In this document: in pieces, positions 26,616 through 36,476 of the stretch
How the letters are laid out: each line of letters begins with the position of its first letter
How positions within the stretch are numbered: position 1 is the stretch's first letter
Source: Candidatus Cloacimonadota bacterium
GTDB taxonomy: Bacteria > Cloacimonadota > Cloacimonadia > JGIOTU-2
DNA length: 58,173 nt
Direction of reading: 5' to 3'
Assembly: GCA_011043895.1 (NCBI GenBank)
Contig: DRBZ01000099.1
Location: forward strand, 1 to 58,173
Made by a program: the position numbers and the translations under genes
The notes under the pieces: generated by a model
What the model was told of the DNA's origin: nothing
What the model saw: only the letters and a program-made list of their open reading frames with translations
Database searches by the model: none

Positions 26616-29600
26616 ATGAAATTTTCAAAAGCAATCATATATATTGTCTTATTAATTCTAATTCCATTATCAATTCAGGCAAAATCACGATCATATTCTT
26701 TCAAGAAACTCGAACCTAAAAAACTTCAAACTCGTTATGAAAAATTGAATAAACTCCCACCTGAAATTCACCAGAAGATATTTGTATCAAAAAAAACACA
26801 GAAATTGAAACTATCAGAGGCCAAAGCCTTTGAACCAGTGAATCTGCTTGTTCTACTTATTGATTTTGTACCGGATGACGATTCGAAGACCACTGGAAAT
26901 GGAAAATTTGACTTTGGTGAATATGACTATTTTGAGATAAATGGTGTGCGGGATTCAATTCAGACCATTGGATCGCCCCCGCATGACTCAACGTTCTTTC
27001 ATCAGACTATCAAAGCAATGCAGTACTATTATCAGACTGCCAGTTTAGGAGTATTGAACACTTTCAATCCTCTCCAAGAAAAAAATTTTCATTTCAAAAT
27101 ATTTCCTCATCAAGCAGATACTGCTTATCACATGCCACAACAAATGGCATACTACTGGCCGGATACCGAGGATAATGACCTTAGATCGGATCGACTCATT
27201 CAATATTTTAAGGATGCGATCACTACTGCGGACACAACAGAGTTTGAACATACTCCCGACATAATTTTCTCGGATTATAATCACATTATGATTCTACATG
27301 CGGGTTCGGACTGGCAGCATGATGTTTTCTGGGACACTCCTTGTGATATCCCTTCGTGTTATTTTACTCTTCGAGATGATTCTGTCGCGGTTAATGACAG
27401 TACATATTTTGTTAAAGAGGGTGGAAATTCACCTGAAACAATATCACAGGATTTCTATAAGAGCAATCATTTTATCTACGGTTTTGGAACCATTAATGCC
27501 GAGGTTTTCCATGAATTTGGTCATGGGCTAGGTTTTGTAGATCTGTATAATACAAGTAACATGTATCCAGCTGTTGGATATTGGGATATCATGGATAGTG
27601 GTGGTTTCGGATCTGCAGTATTGATAGATACCCTTCAAACTCCACCGGATTCCTTAGTCATTGAAGCTGTTCTTCCGACCCTTCCCTCTGCATGGTCACG
27701 AGAGTTGATCTGGGGTAAAGAATTTAAGGCATCAGGCAGAATGCTTAATCTCACCTCTCCCGCACATGTTGAAATATCGGCAGCAGAACTTAATGATGTA
27801 CCTCATCCGCAGTTTATAAAAATACCTATCAATGACAAAGAGTATTACTTGATAGAGAATAGAGAAGTTGAACTAGATAATCAAGGCGCTCCTATCATTA
27901 AAGTCGATGAAATAACCGGGCGGGTTCCCCTTTACCCAATGAATCCTGAGACAGAGCAGAACAATTATGAGTTTGATTATTTTCTGCCCACTTACGATGC
28001 ATATAAAGAAGCTGAAACAAATGGTGGTTTGTGTATCTGGCATATTGACGATTATGTGATCTATGATCAACAGGTTGAAATCGATGGTGAGATGTATTCA
28101 CGATTTGATGCAAATATGATCAATGCAGTTTCATCCAGGAGGGGAGTCAAACTGATTGAAGCTGACGGGATTGAAGATATTGGAAATCCCTACTCGAATT
28201 ATGCATATGGGACCTGTTATGAACCTTTCTTTAAAACCAGACCCGGAACATGGACCCCGAGTGATACAAGTCGTTATCATAACTATAAATTTGCCCCAAA
28301 TACATTTCCTGCTTCTAGAAGTAATGAGGGTATTAATTCCCTGATTGAAGTTACAGATATCAGTAACTACGGTGTCACCATGTCGTTCACATTTCAGTAC
28401 CAGACCTATGATCAGATCAGTTCGTATGTTCCTTCAGAAAAGTTCAATCCGGCACATCAAATCCTCGCATATAAAGAAAATACCTTCGAATCTTATAATG
28501 TTGTTGCTGCATCTGACTCAGTAATTCTGTTACATAATACGCTATTTGGTAATTATACTGAGACATTCTCAACAATTATCACCCAACCACTTTCTCTTAC
28601 AGAATTTAATAATAAAAACTACATCATTTCCACCCATGAGGATTCACTCTGCCTAACAAACTTTGATATTATGCACTATCCCCCATTTTCCAGCTACGGA
28701 TTACATCTTGACAGATGGATCACAGACAGTCCTGTACAGCTTGATGAAACAACTTTACTTATCCCTACTGATTTTGAACTTTATAAGATTTCCTTCGATG
28801 GAGATGAGCTTCAAATCATGGATCAGATTGAAGTATACATTGAGAAGATAGCCCTCGATTTACTTCTTGATCAGATCATTGCCATCACTCACGATAATCA
28901 TCTAAAGATTTTTGATTCTTCATTAACCCTTATCGATGATTATAATTTTAATACATCTCTGGGTAATTTTTATCCAGTGGTGGAATCAATAGATAACAAT
29001 GGTGATCATAAACAGAAAATATTTGTGCAGGACAATAGTGGATCAGTTTATCATATCACCAATGGCGACATTCTCAAGATATTTAATGCTTCGACTTATC
29101 AATTGTCAGAACCATCCAATATTTCTCTGGGAGATATTAATAATGACGGCATTCACGACCTGGTTTTCACTACTGAAGATAGAACATTCATCCTTCAGCA
29201 GGATGGATCATTCCTGGACAAATCACCAATAATACCCTATGATGTAAAATATTCTGCAGTAATCTCACCCTTGATAGGACATAATGTTCTGGCTGAATCA
29301 ATAGCTTTATATTTACCCACTTCTCAGCAATGGACACAAGCAATTGATGAGCATTGCATGATCAACAATCGGTATAGCTTTGCTAATGGTCTTGCACAAG
29401 CTTCTCCACAGATTATTTTTGATCAAAACACTGCGAATATTTACCTTCCTGTTTCTGATTCATTGATTAAAAATTACCAGTTCTCTCTTGATCCTTCACT
29501 TTCTACTGACCTTTACTGGAATGGTTATAAAAATGGCTCGGGAAGAACTTCTTGCGTCACTGTAAAATCTTCAGGCTCTCCTGATTCAACTTCCACATTT

Positions 29601-29855
29601 TCAATTTGTGCATATCCAAATCCTGCAACCTCGGGAGAAGTACGCATCAGGATAACTTCGGATAAAGATTTGGAATCATCGATCAAAATCTATAACCTTG
29701 CTGCTGACATACTTTTCAGCGACAAAAAATCAATTGTCGCCCACATGAACAATGAATATGTCTGGCCAATTAATAATATTGCTTCCGGAGTGTATTTTGC
29801 AAAGATAAAGGTGGACGGAAAAAGTGAATTAGTTAAGATTGGAATAACAAAATGA
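26616..29855 (+). CDS. secreted M6-family metalloprotease with T9SS-type sorting domain
   Basis: The 1079-residue protein has a signal peptide (1-22), an M6 (immune inhibitor A-like) zinc-protease domain with HEFGH at 299-303 followed by GLGFVDLYN, and the Met-turn WDIMDSGG. The middle and C-terminal parts are beta-rich, with an FG-GAP-like LGDINNDGIHDLVF near 850. The last 80 residues look like a FlgD-like/Por secretion tail (YPNPATSGEVRIRI, IYNLAAD, SGVYFAKI, ending ELVKIGITK). It is likely exported by T9SS and anchored at the surface, degrading protein. It overlaps the next gene by four bases. Confidence 0.88.
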   Translation: MKFSKAIIYIVLLILIPLSIQAKSRSYSFKKLEPKKLQTRYEKLNKLPPEIHQKIFVSKKTQKLKLSEAKAFEPVNLLVLLIDFVPDDDSKTTGNGKFDFGEYDYFEINGVRDSIQTIGSPPHDSTFFHQTIKAMQYYYQTASLGVLNTFNPLQEKNFHFKIFPHQADTAYHMPQQMAYYWPDTEDNDLRSDRLIQYFKDAITTADTTEFEHTPDIIFSDYNHIMILHAGSDWQHDVFWDTPCDIPSCYFTLRDDSVAVNDSTYFVKEGGNSPETISQDFYKSNHFIYGFGTINAEVFHEFGHGLGFVDLYNTSNMYPAVGYWDIMDSGGFGSAVLIDTLQTPPDSLVIEAVLPTLPSAWSRELIWGKEFKASGRMLNLTSPAHVEISAAELNDVPHPQFIKIPINDKEYYLIENREVELDNQGAPIIKVDEITGRVPLYPMNPETEQNNYEFDYFLPTYDAYKEAETNGGLCIWHIDDYVIYDQQVEIDGEMYSRFDANMINAVSSRRGVKLIEADGIEDIGNPYSNYAYGTCYEPFFKTRPGTWTPSDTSRYHNYKFAPNTFPASRSNEGINSLIEVTDISNYGVTMSFTFQYQTYDQISSYVPSEKFNPAHQILAYKENTFESYNVVAASDSVILLHNTLFGNYTETFSTIITQPLSLTEFNNKNYIISTHEDSLCLTNFDIMHYPPFSSYGLHLDRWITDSPVQLDETTLLIPTDFELYKISFDGDELQIMDQIEVYIEKIALDLLLDQIIAITHDNHLKIFDSSLTLIDDYNFNTSLGNFYPVVESIDNNGDHKQKIFVQDNSGSVYHITNGDILKIFNASTYQLSEPSNISLGDINNDGIHDLVFTTEDRTFILQQDGSFLDKSPIIPYDVKYSAVISPLIGHNVLAESIALYLPTSQQWTQAIDEHCMINNRYSFANGLAQASPQIIFDQNTANIYLPVSDSLIKNYQFSLDPSLSTDLYWNGYKNGSGRTSCVTVKSSGSPDSTSTFSICAYPNPATSGEVRIRITSDKDLESSIKIYNLAADILFSDKKSIVAHMNNEYVWPINNIASGVYFAKIKVDGKSELVKIGITK

Positions 29856-30538
29856 AACATAAATTTCCACTGATCATACTTCTTTTATTGATTTGTTCTT
29901 CCTCTGTGTTCGCAGAAGGAAAAAGATCCAAACCTCTTGCTGCATTTATGTCGTTAGCTATACCTGGAGCCGGAGAAATGTATGCTAAAAGCACGGCATC
30001 CGGTTACGCGAGTTTGGCATCAGAAGCACTTCTTTGGTTTGCGTATTTTGGATTTTTAAAACAAGCAGATTATGCCAAGAGTGATTATATAAAATATGCT
30101 CATGCCTATTCCGGTACAGCTCTTGAAACTGCTGACGATCAATATTATACACTTCTGCAAGATTACTTTTGCAGTGATGAGTATAATAATCATGTTTATA
30201 TTTACGCTCGAAATGGATTGTACAATGGTGGCTGGACAGAAGAAGAGTATAATCAATTTCTCGATGAATATCTTTATATCGGAGATGAAGCATGGAATTG
30301 GGGTTCTAAAGATATATGGTATAAATACGGAGAGCTCCGCAGACAAAAAAATTCCTATAAGATCCTTTCAAAATTCACTATTGCAGGCATGATAGTAAAT
30401 CGAATTGTAAGTATGGTCAAGGCAGTACGGGCTGTGCATGTTTACAATAAGGGCATTAATGAAAGTGATTTTTCTTTTAATGTTGAATTCGATCACTTAA
30501 ATCAGCGTTTTTCTTTTTCCTTGCAAAAACGTTTCTAA
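29852..30538 (+). CDS. small exported membrane protein, DUF5683-like
   Basis: The 228-residue protein has a signal peptide (about 1-21) and then PLAAFMSLAIPGAGEMYA, resembling the start of DUF5683 proteins, which have SLxxPGxGQxY followed by hydrophobic segments. Here ALLWFAYFGFL and a later segment near 175-190 could span or touch a membrane. The middle is rich in Tyr and acidic residues. It overlaps the M6 protease gene by four bases and the ammonia-lyase gene begins one base after its stop. Function is unknown. Confidence 0.5.
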   Translation: MKHKFPLIILLLLICSSSVFAEGKRSKPLAAFMSLAIPGAGEMYAKSTASGYASLASEALLWFAYFGFLKQADYAKSDYIKYAHAYSGTALETADDQYYTLLQDYFCSDEYNNHVYIYARNGLYNGGWTEEEYNQFLDEYLYIGDEAWNWGSKDIWYKYGELRRQKNSYKILSKFTIAGMIVNRIVSMVKAVRAVHVYNKGINESDFSFNVEFDHLNQRFSFSLQKRF

Positions 30539-30539
30539 T

Positions 30540-32126
30540 ATGAAAATGATTTATTTAGATGGAACTTCACTTACTCTCAACGAGATCTATGAAATAGCGC
30601 ATGAGAGAACACGAGTTGAACTCACCGATGAAGCGAGAAAGAAGATCATAAGATGTCGCAAACACATCGAAGAGATCATTGAAAAGGATCAAGTAGTCTA
30701 TGGTGTTAACACGGGATTTGGGGCATTCAAAGATAAAAGAATTTCTCGGGATAAGCTAAAAGAACTCCAGCGTAATCTCATCATTAGTCACTCAACTGGG
30801 GTTGGATACTATCTTTCTGTTCCAGTTGTGAGAGCTATAATGCTATTGAGGATAAATTCTCTTGCAAGCGGATACTCTGGCATACGAATGGAAACCTTGC
30901 AAACACTTATCGAAATGTTGAACAAAGGTATTCATCCTGCAGTTCCAGCACAAGGTTCAGTTGGAGCAAGCGGTGATCTTGCACCGATTTCACATATAAT
31001 TCTAGTACTCTCCAGGGGTGAAGATCAGGAGCGTGAAGAATACAGCGGTCGAGTTATTATTGAAGAAAACACTGACCGTGATAATTATTCTATTAAGACT
31101 ATATCTGGACTTAAAGCAATGCATGATGCGGGTATTGAGAGAGTGATACTTGATGCCAAGGAAGGGCTTGCACTCAATAATGGAACCAATGTAATGACTG
31201 CCATCGCAGCACTTGCACTTGTTGACGCACAACTACTTTTCGAAAATGCTGTAAAAATATTCACAGCTTCACTCGAAGGATTACGTGGTGTTTCTGACGC
31301 ATATCTGCCAAAAATCCACGAACTTCGTCGTCAAAAAGGGCAGATAGATGTTGCAAATAAGGTCATGGAATACATTCAGGGCAGTAAACTGACCGACTCA
31401 CGGAGAGGAGAAGTTCAGGATAGTTATTCACTTCGTTGCTTTCCCCAGGTTGCTGGACCAATTAAAGAAACGCTGAATTTTGCAGCTAATATTATCGAGA
31501 GAGAGGCAAATGCAGTAACTGATAATCCTCTCATTATACCAGAAATTACTGATGATAAACTGGCTTTTTCTGGTGGAAACTTCCATGGGGAACCCATTGC
31601 ACAGGTCTGTGATTTTCTTAAGATCGCAATCGCAGAACTCGGTAATATTTCTGAACGAAGGATTTTTAAATTAACATCACAGTTTTTAAGTCACGGACTG
31701 CCAAGTATGCTAACCACAGAACCAGGTCTTCAAAGCGGGATCATGATTCTGCAATATACTGCTGCAGCGCTGGTTTCCGAGAATAAAGTACTTGCCCATC
31801 CAGCAAGTGTGGATTCAATTCCAACAAGTGAAGACGTGGAAGATCATGTGTCAATGGGCACTATCGCAGCAAGACAATTCAGGGAGATTTTAGAGAATGT
31901 TAAAAGGATCATTGCAATTGAATATATTACTGCCTGTCAGGCACTTGACCTTCGCTTACGTATAGATCCAGACTTCCAGGATTGCAGGCCTGAAACTGTA
32001 TTCGGACATATGACCTATCGGGTGTATTCAAAACTAAGAGACGCTGGGGTAGAATTCTGGGAACGTGATAAAGTTGCATATATTGACATAGAAAAAACAC
32101 TTCGATTAATAACTACCGAATTATAA
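30540..32126 (+). CDS. hutH: histidine ammonia-lyase-like enzyme (MIO family, copy 1)
   Basis: HutH removes ammonia from histidine to give urocanate. The 528-residue protein has the cofactor-forming triad Ala143-Ser144-Gly145 in GSVGASGDLAP, Tyr in YGVNTGFG, Ser83-His84 in IISHSTGVG (the His-type selectivity pair), NNGTN, DNPLI and QDSYSLRCFPQV. Near the C-terminus VEDHVSMG replaces the more usual QEDHVSMG. No hutU, hutI or hutG is nearby, so the pathway beyond urocanate is not visible. A second, divergent copy follows 17 bases downstream. Confidence 0.88.
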   Translation: MKMIYLDGTSLTLNEIYEIAHERTRVELTDEARKKIIRCRKHIEEIIEKDQVVYGVNTGFGAFKDKRISRDKLKELQRNLIISHSTGVGYYLSVPVVRAIMLLRINSLASGYSGIRMETLQTLIEMLNKGIHPAVPAQGSVGASGDLAPISHIILVLSRGEDQEREEYSGRVIIEENTDRDNYSIKTISGLKAMHDAGIERVILDAKEGLALNNGTNVMTAIAALALVDAQLLFENAVKIFTASLEGLRGVSDAYLPKIHELRRQKGQIDVANKVMEYIQGSKLTDSRRGEVQDSYSLRCFPQVAGPIKETLNFAANIIEREANAVTDNPLIIPEITDDKLAFSGGNFHGEPIAQVCDFLKIAIAELGNISERRIFKLTSQFLSHGLPSMLTTEPGLQSGIMILQYTAAALVSENKVLAHPASVDSIPTSEDVEDHVSMGTIAARQFREILENVKRIIAIEYITACQALDLRLRIDPDFQDCRPETVFGHMTYRVYSKLRDAGVEFWERDKVAYIDIEKTLRLITTEL

Positions 32127-32143
32127 CCTAAGAGGAGCTATAT

Positions 32144-33673
32144 ATGGCTATTGTTTTGAATGGAAAAGATTTAACCATCGAGAAGGTAGTGCGGATTGCA
32201 CGTCATAATGAAAAAGTTGAAATTCCAAATGAAGCGATTGATCGGGTAAAAAAATGCCGTGAAATGCTTGAAGAAAAGATCGTTGCACATGAGATTATGT
32301 ATGGTGTAAATACTGGAATTGGAGAGTTTTCTGAAGTAGTGCTCGATGATGAGCAGATCGAAGATTTTCAGCGTTATCTAATTTATAATCATGCAGCTGG
32401 CATTGGTGATCCGGCTCCAATCGAATATGTAAGAGGAGCGATGGCTGGAAGAATCAATGTGCTCGTACATGGTAATTCTGGATGTCGACCGGAAATACCA
32501 CTTACTCTTTCTGAGATGCTTAACAAAGGAGTAACTCCTTATGTATGTCAGAAAGGTTCTGTGGGTGCGTGCGGCGATTTGGCTCCTATGTCTCAGATCG
32601 CATTGCTACTTATGGGAGAGGGGAAGGCTTATTATCAAGGTGAACTCCTTGAAGGGAAAGAAGCGCTTGATAGAGCTGGAATTCCCATTCCAGGTCTTAA
32701 AGCTCGTGATGGTCTGGCAGCAATTAATGGATCCAACCTCCTTACTGCTATGAGCGCTATAATGCTGTATGATACTAACCGCTGGCTGAAACAGGCAGAA
32801 ATAGCTGCGGCAATGTCACTCGAGGCTCTAAAAGCTAATATGAAACCATACACTCCACTACTACATGAGATACGTGGATTTAAAGGAGCCATCCGTTGTG
32901 CCAATGCTATCAACAAATGTATACAAGGCGGTGATCTCGCTGAGGGAAGGATCAAATGTAAAGTACAGGATGCCTACTCTATGCGTTCCACGCCACAGGT
33001 CATTGGTGCAGCTCATGATGCACTGGAATATGCACGTTCTCAGGTCGAGATCGAGTTAAACGGAGTTGGAGATAATCCGGTTTTCTTTCCAGACAGAAAA
33101 CTGCAACTTTCAGGTGCGAACTTCCAGGGTTCACCTGTATCTTTACCAATGGATATGATTGGTGCTGCAGTGACAATGGTCTCTGTAATGTCGGAGAGAA
33201 GAATGAACAGATTAAACAATCCGGCACTCAGTGTTGGTTTACCAGCTTTCTTGACCAAAGGTGCAGGTATGTTTTCAGGATTAATGCTTAGCCAGTATAC
33301 TGCTGACATGCAGATCGTAGAACAACGAATCCTTTCGGTCCCTGCCTCAATCCAGTCAATCCCCGCTGCTGCAGATCAGGAAGATTTTGTTTCGATGGGT
33401 ATGAATACTGCGATCAAGAATTTCCAGATCCTTGATAATGCTTATGGAGTTCTTGGTATTGAATTCATGGCAGCAGCTCAAGCACTTGATTTTCGCGAAG
33501 AAGAGTACAGCTTTGGCATAGGTGTTACAAAAGCAAAAGAAGTTATTCGTAAATATGTGGAATTCCTCGATATCGACCGACCCCTCTACCCAGACCACAC
33601 TACAATGAAAGAGCTGGTCAAATCCTGTGAGATATTGGAAGAGGTAGAAACAGTCGTGGGAAGTCTTGAATAG
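32144..33673 (+). CDS. divergent aromatic/histidine ammonia-lyase-family enzyme with Ala-Cys-Gly triad (copy 2)
   Basis: This 509-residue protein belongs to the MIO ammonia-lyase/aminomutase family: YGVNTGIG, INGSN, DNPVFF, VQDAYSMRSTPQV and QEDFVSMG. Three spots differ from a normal HutH. The triad that cyclises to the MIO cofactor reads Ala142-Cys143-Gly144, not Ala-Ser-Gly. The selectivity pair is Asn82-His83 where HutH has Ser-His. The conserved RCxPQ is RSTPQ and EDHVSMG is EDFVSMG. It may act on another amino acid or be an aminomutase. A good GAGGAG site precedes the ATG. It is evidently co-transcribed with copy 1. Confidence 0.8.
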   Translation: MAIVLNGKDLTIEKVVRIARHNEKVEIPNEAIDRVKKCREMLEEKIVAHEIMYGVNTGIGEFSEVVLDDEQIEDFQRYLIYNHAAGIGDPAPIEYVRGAMAGRINVLVHGNSGCRPEIPLTLSEMLNKGVTPYVCQKGSVGACGDLAPMSQIALLLMGEGKAYYQGELLEGKEALDRAGIPIPGLKARDGLAAINGSNLLTAMSAIMLYDTNRWLKQAEIAAAMSLEALKANMKPYTPLLHEIRGFKGAIRCANAINKCIQGGDLAEGRIKCKVQDAYSMRSTPQVIGAAHDALEYARSQVEIELNGVGDNPVFFPDRKLQLSGANFQGSPVSLPMDMIGAAVTMVSVMSERRMNRLNNPALSVGLPAFLTKGAGMFSGLMLSQYTADMQIVEQRILSVPASIQSIPAAADQEDFVSMGMNTAIKNFQILDNAYGVLGIEFMAAAQALDFREEEYSFGIGVTKAKEVIRKYVEFLDIDRPLYPDHTTMKELVKSCEILEEVETVVGSLE

Positions 33674-33682
33674 CAACCCTCC

Positions 33683-35830
33683 GTGAAAAATTATTTACTC
33701 CTATTTATACTACTGATTGCCATACTATTGGCTTCTTGCGTTTATTTTAATACTTTTTATAATGCTAAAAGGTATTATGCGGAAGCACTTGAAGCAAAGT
33801 CTCAGAACAAGGGTAAACTTACCTCTAATATAAGAGAAAAATTGGATATCTCAATAGGTAAATGTGCCTATATCATACAGGAATATCCCAAGAGTAAGTG
33901 GGTAGATAATGCTATCCTTCTGATGGGACAATGCTTCTATGAGCAGGGAAATTATATTAAAGCACTGAGAAAATTCCAGGAATACGAAAAATATTACGGC
34001 TCTTATGATCTTTATCCTGTTGCTAAGCTCTATCTTGCCAAAACCCATCTTGAGATGAAAGAATATGATGCTGCAATGAAACAGTTTTCAGCAATATTCA
34101 CTAATCCAAAATTCATTGAAGTCAGAGAGGATGCGTACTTTACTCTAGTCTATTATTATATAGGTAAAAAGAATTTCAAGGATGCAAAGGCGACGGTGCT
34201 TACACTACTTGATTCAGGTTTGAAAAAGAAATCTCATCTCAAAGCAATGTTCCTCTATGCTGAAATCGAGTACTTTAGCGAGGAATATAAAAGCGCAGAG
34301 CGTGCCTTTAGAAATCTTCTTGCTGAGAAACCCCCAAAGAGGATCCGATTGGATGCGATGTATTATATAGGCAAAATTTTACTTTCCACTCACAATTATG
34401 CAGATGCGTTGGTAGTCTTTCAAACACTTGAAAAGACAGAGGTACACTATAATAAGCTTCCGCAGATCAAAATGAATATTGCTATTTGTGAAGCGTATCT
34501 TGGTAACCAGGAAAAAGCTTTTGAGATCTTTGAGACGTTAATCAAAGAAAATGCTGGAAAATCAATAGTATCTGAGATAAACTATTATTGGGCTGATATC
34601 TATTTTTCACTTTTAAATGATTATGAGAAAGCTGAGGAAAAATTCAAAGAGATTTCTATGAAAAACCTCAGTGGAGAGCTCATGAACGAGACAACAAAAA
34701 AGCTGAAGATCACTCAGGAATTCATCAGCTATCATCAAAAACAAAGCACATCACAGATTAACCAGCTTGTAGAATTTCAGTTCCAAATCGCTGAGTATTA
34801 TAATTTCGATCTGAATCTTCCGGATTCAGCACTTTCTATGTATGATAAGATCCTTGGCAGATATCCCCAGATACTCTCTGAGATAGATTCTATAAAAAAC
34901 CTGATATCTATTAATTATCCTGTAAAAGACTCATCTTATGTAACTGATTCTCTCAGTATCGCTGATCCTGCTTTTGTAATAAATGACTCTTTAGGAACCC
35001 AGCTAACTATCGAGGATTCTATAAACTTGCAAATCTCAGACACAACTATCGTCGAAGATAGTATAATCATATCATCAGATACGACCTTTATACTAAAAGA
35101 TAGTTTGCTGGTTACTAACTCAACCCTCATCGATTCGACCATTCAGACAATCCCAGCCAAAGAAACACTTCTTCTTAAAATTGAGAATCTTATGAACGCA
35201 CGGAAGCAATTTGAGAAAGAAATCATTCCTAAGGCACTCTTTATGAAACTCTGGACATACCAGAAAAAGAAATTTGATACTGAGAATGCAGCTGAAGTGC
35301 TGGAATTCTTGGAAAATGATTATCCTAATTCTCAATATACAATCGCGGGAAGAAAGATCATAAATAATGAACCATTTAATTTGATTTCTGCTAAGGAGCA
35401 TTTCGCTCAAGAATATCTTCAAAAAGCGCTGGATTACTATTTTGATTCGATTACTCTCGAACAAAGTTACTCCTATCTGGATACCATACTCACCTCATTT
35501 GATTCTACAGATGTCTATCCTCAAGCATTGTATCTCAAATCTTATCTTCTTTTAAAAGAACAAAACGATACTACCTCTGCAAGACCGTACCTTGAAGAGT
35601 TGTTTACCGATTATCCAGAACACGAACTGAAGATAAATGCTGAATCTTTCTTTGATGGACATACATTTCTCACATATAAGACTGAAAAGACACCAGCAGT
35701 CCCAGACAGTCTCAATGGATTTTTACCAGATAGTACGGTAACAGATACCCTCGAATCACAAAACTTGCAGGTGATACAAGACAGTCTGAAATCAGAAGAA
35801 CCCGATTCTCTTGAAAATGCTGAAATCTGA
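33683..35830 (+). CDS. large TPR-repeat lipoprotein
   Basis: The 715-residue protein has a lipoprotein signal peptide with lipobox LLASC (Cys at about residue 19). TPR units fill about 30-390 (ALRKFQEYEKYYG, AERAFRNLLAE and others), then comes a Ser/Thr/Asp-rich linker (about 420-500) made of repeated DS/DT pairs, and more TPR-like helices to about 660. It may be an outer-membrane scaffold. The start is GTG at 33683, ten bases after the lyase stop; no good ribosome binding site is seen. The C-terminus overlaps the EcfT-like gene. Confidence 0.78.
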   Translation: MKNYLLLFILLIAILLASCVYFNTFYNAKRYYAEALEAKSQNKGKLTSNIREKLDISIGKCAYIIQEYPKSKWVDNAILLMGQCFYEQGNYIKALRKFQEYEKYYGSYDLYPVAKLYLAKTHLEMKEYDAAMKQFSAIFTNPKFIEVREDAYFTLVYYYIGKKNFKDAKATVLTLLDSGLKKKSHLKAMFLYAEIEYFSEEYKSAERAFRNLLAEKPPKRIRLDAMYYIGKILLSTHNYADALVVFQTLEKTEVHYNKLPQIKMNIAICEAYLGNQEKAFEIFETLIKENAGKSIVSEINYYWADIYFSLLNDYEKAEEKFKEISMKNLSGELMNETTKKLKITQEFISYHQKQSTSQINQLVEFQFQIAEYYNFDLNLPDSALSMYDKILGRYPQILSEIDSIKNLISINYPVKDSSYVTDSLSIADPAFVINDSLGTQLTIEDSINLQISDTTIVEDSIIISSDTTFILKDSLLVTNSTLIDSTIQTIPAKETLLLKIENLMNARKQFEKEIIPKALFMKLWTYQKKKFDTENAAEVLEFLENDYPNSQYTIAGRKIINNEPFNLISAKEHFAQEYLQKALDYYFDSITLEQSYSYLDTILTSFDSTDVYPQALYLKSYLLLKEQNDTTSARPYLEELFTDYPEHELKINAESFFDGHTFLTYKTEKTPAVPDSLNGFLPDSTVTDTLESQNLQVIQDSLKSEEPDSLENAEI

Positions 35831-36476
35831 GAAATCACTGTTATTCTGTATTAATCCTTTACTTAAGATCATTTTTATTCTCTTTCAGTCAATTCTAATT
35901 CTCTTTTTTCTTAATCTTCAAATTGGAATTTCGATTCTCATAATCCTAAATTTGATTATTGTAACTGACATTAAGATCATTCCCGCAATCTTTACTACAA
36001 TCCTTCGATTTTCTCCTTTATTGCTTTCAATATTTCTTCTTGGATATATTTTTGGGAATAGCTGGCAAAAAGATGTATATCTTCTGGGTGTTCTAGTAAC
36101 ATTCCTTATATTTTCATTTGTCTTGTTGAAAACAACATCAGCATATTCTTTTTTTTCACAAATCAAGGCAGTATGTGGTAATAAATGCCATAATCTCATT
36201 ATTTTTTTATATGGTATAGTTAGATTTATGCCGATAATATTCCATGAATATACTCATACGTTAACATTCTATCGAACTCGGGTAAATCAGCATTTACGAC
36301 TCTCATCATTCGTTGAACTATTTCCTCTCATTGCAAACCGTGCCCTATTGCGAGTTCGGCAGGTTCACCATTCTATCGATAACCTCATATCCCGACCTGA
36401 ACATTTACGCTTTGGCAAGTATGATCTATTGATCCCTTTACTACTCATAGTACAAACTCTATTGGTATTTATATGA
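35817..36476 (+). CDS. probable EcfT/CbiQ-like transmembrane component of an ECF transporter
   Basis: The 219-residue protein has five or six hydrophobic helices (about 15-90, 110-135 and 195-219) and a cytoplasmic loop rich in Arg/His (FYRTRVNQHLRLSS, NRALLRVRQVHHSID), which is where EcfT proteins contact their ATPases. The classical Ala-Arg-Gly motifs are not clear. Support comes from context: it overlaps truA by four bases, and the ecfT-truA pair is a conserved arrangement in Firmicutes. No ATPase or substrate-binding subunit is adjacent. I start at the ATG of 35817; TTG at 35811 is possible. Confidence 0.5.
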   Translation: MLKSEKSLLFCINPLLKIIFILFQSILILFFLNLQIGISILIILNLIIVTDIKIIPAIFTTILRFSPLLLSIFLLGYIFGNSWQKDVYLLGVLVTFLIFSFVLLKTTSAYSFFSQIKAVCGNKCHNLIIFLYGIVRFMPIIFHEYTHTLTFYRTRVNQHLRLSSFVELFPLIANRALLRVRQVHHSIDNLISRPEHLRFGKYDLLIPLLLIVQTLLVFI

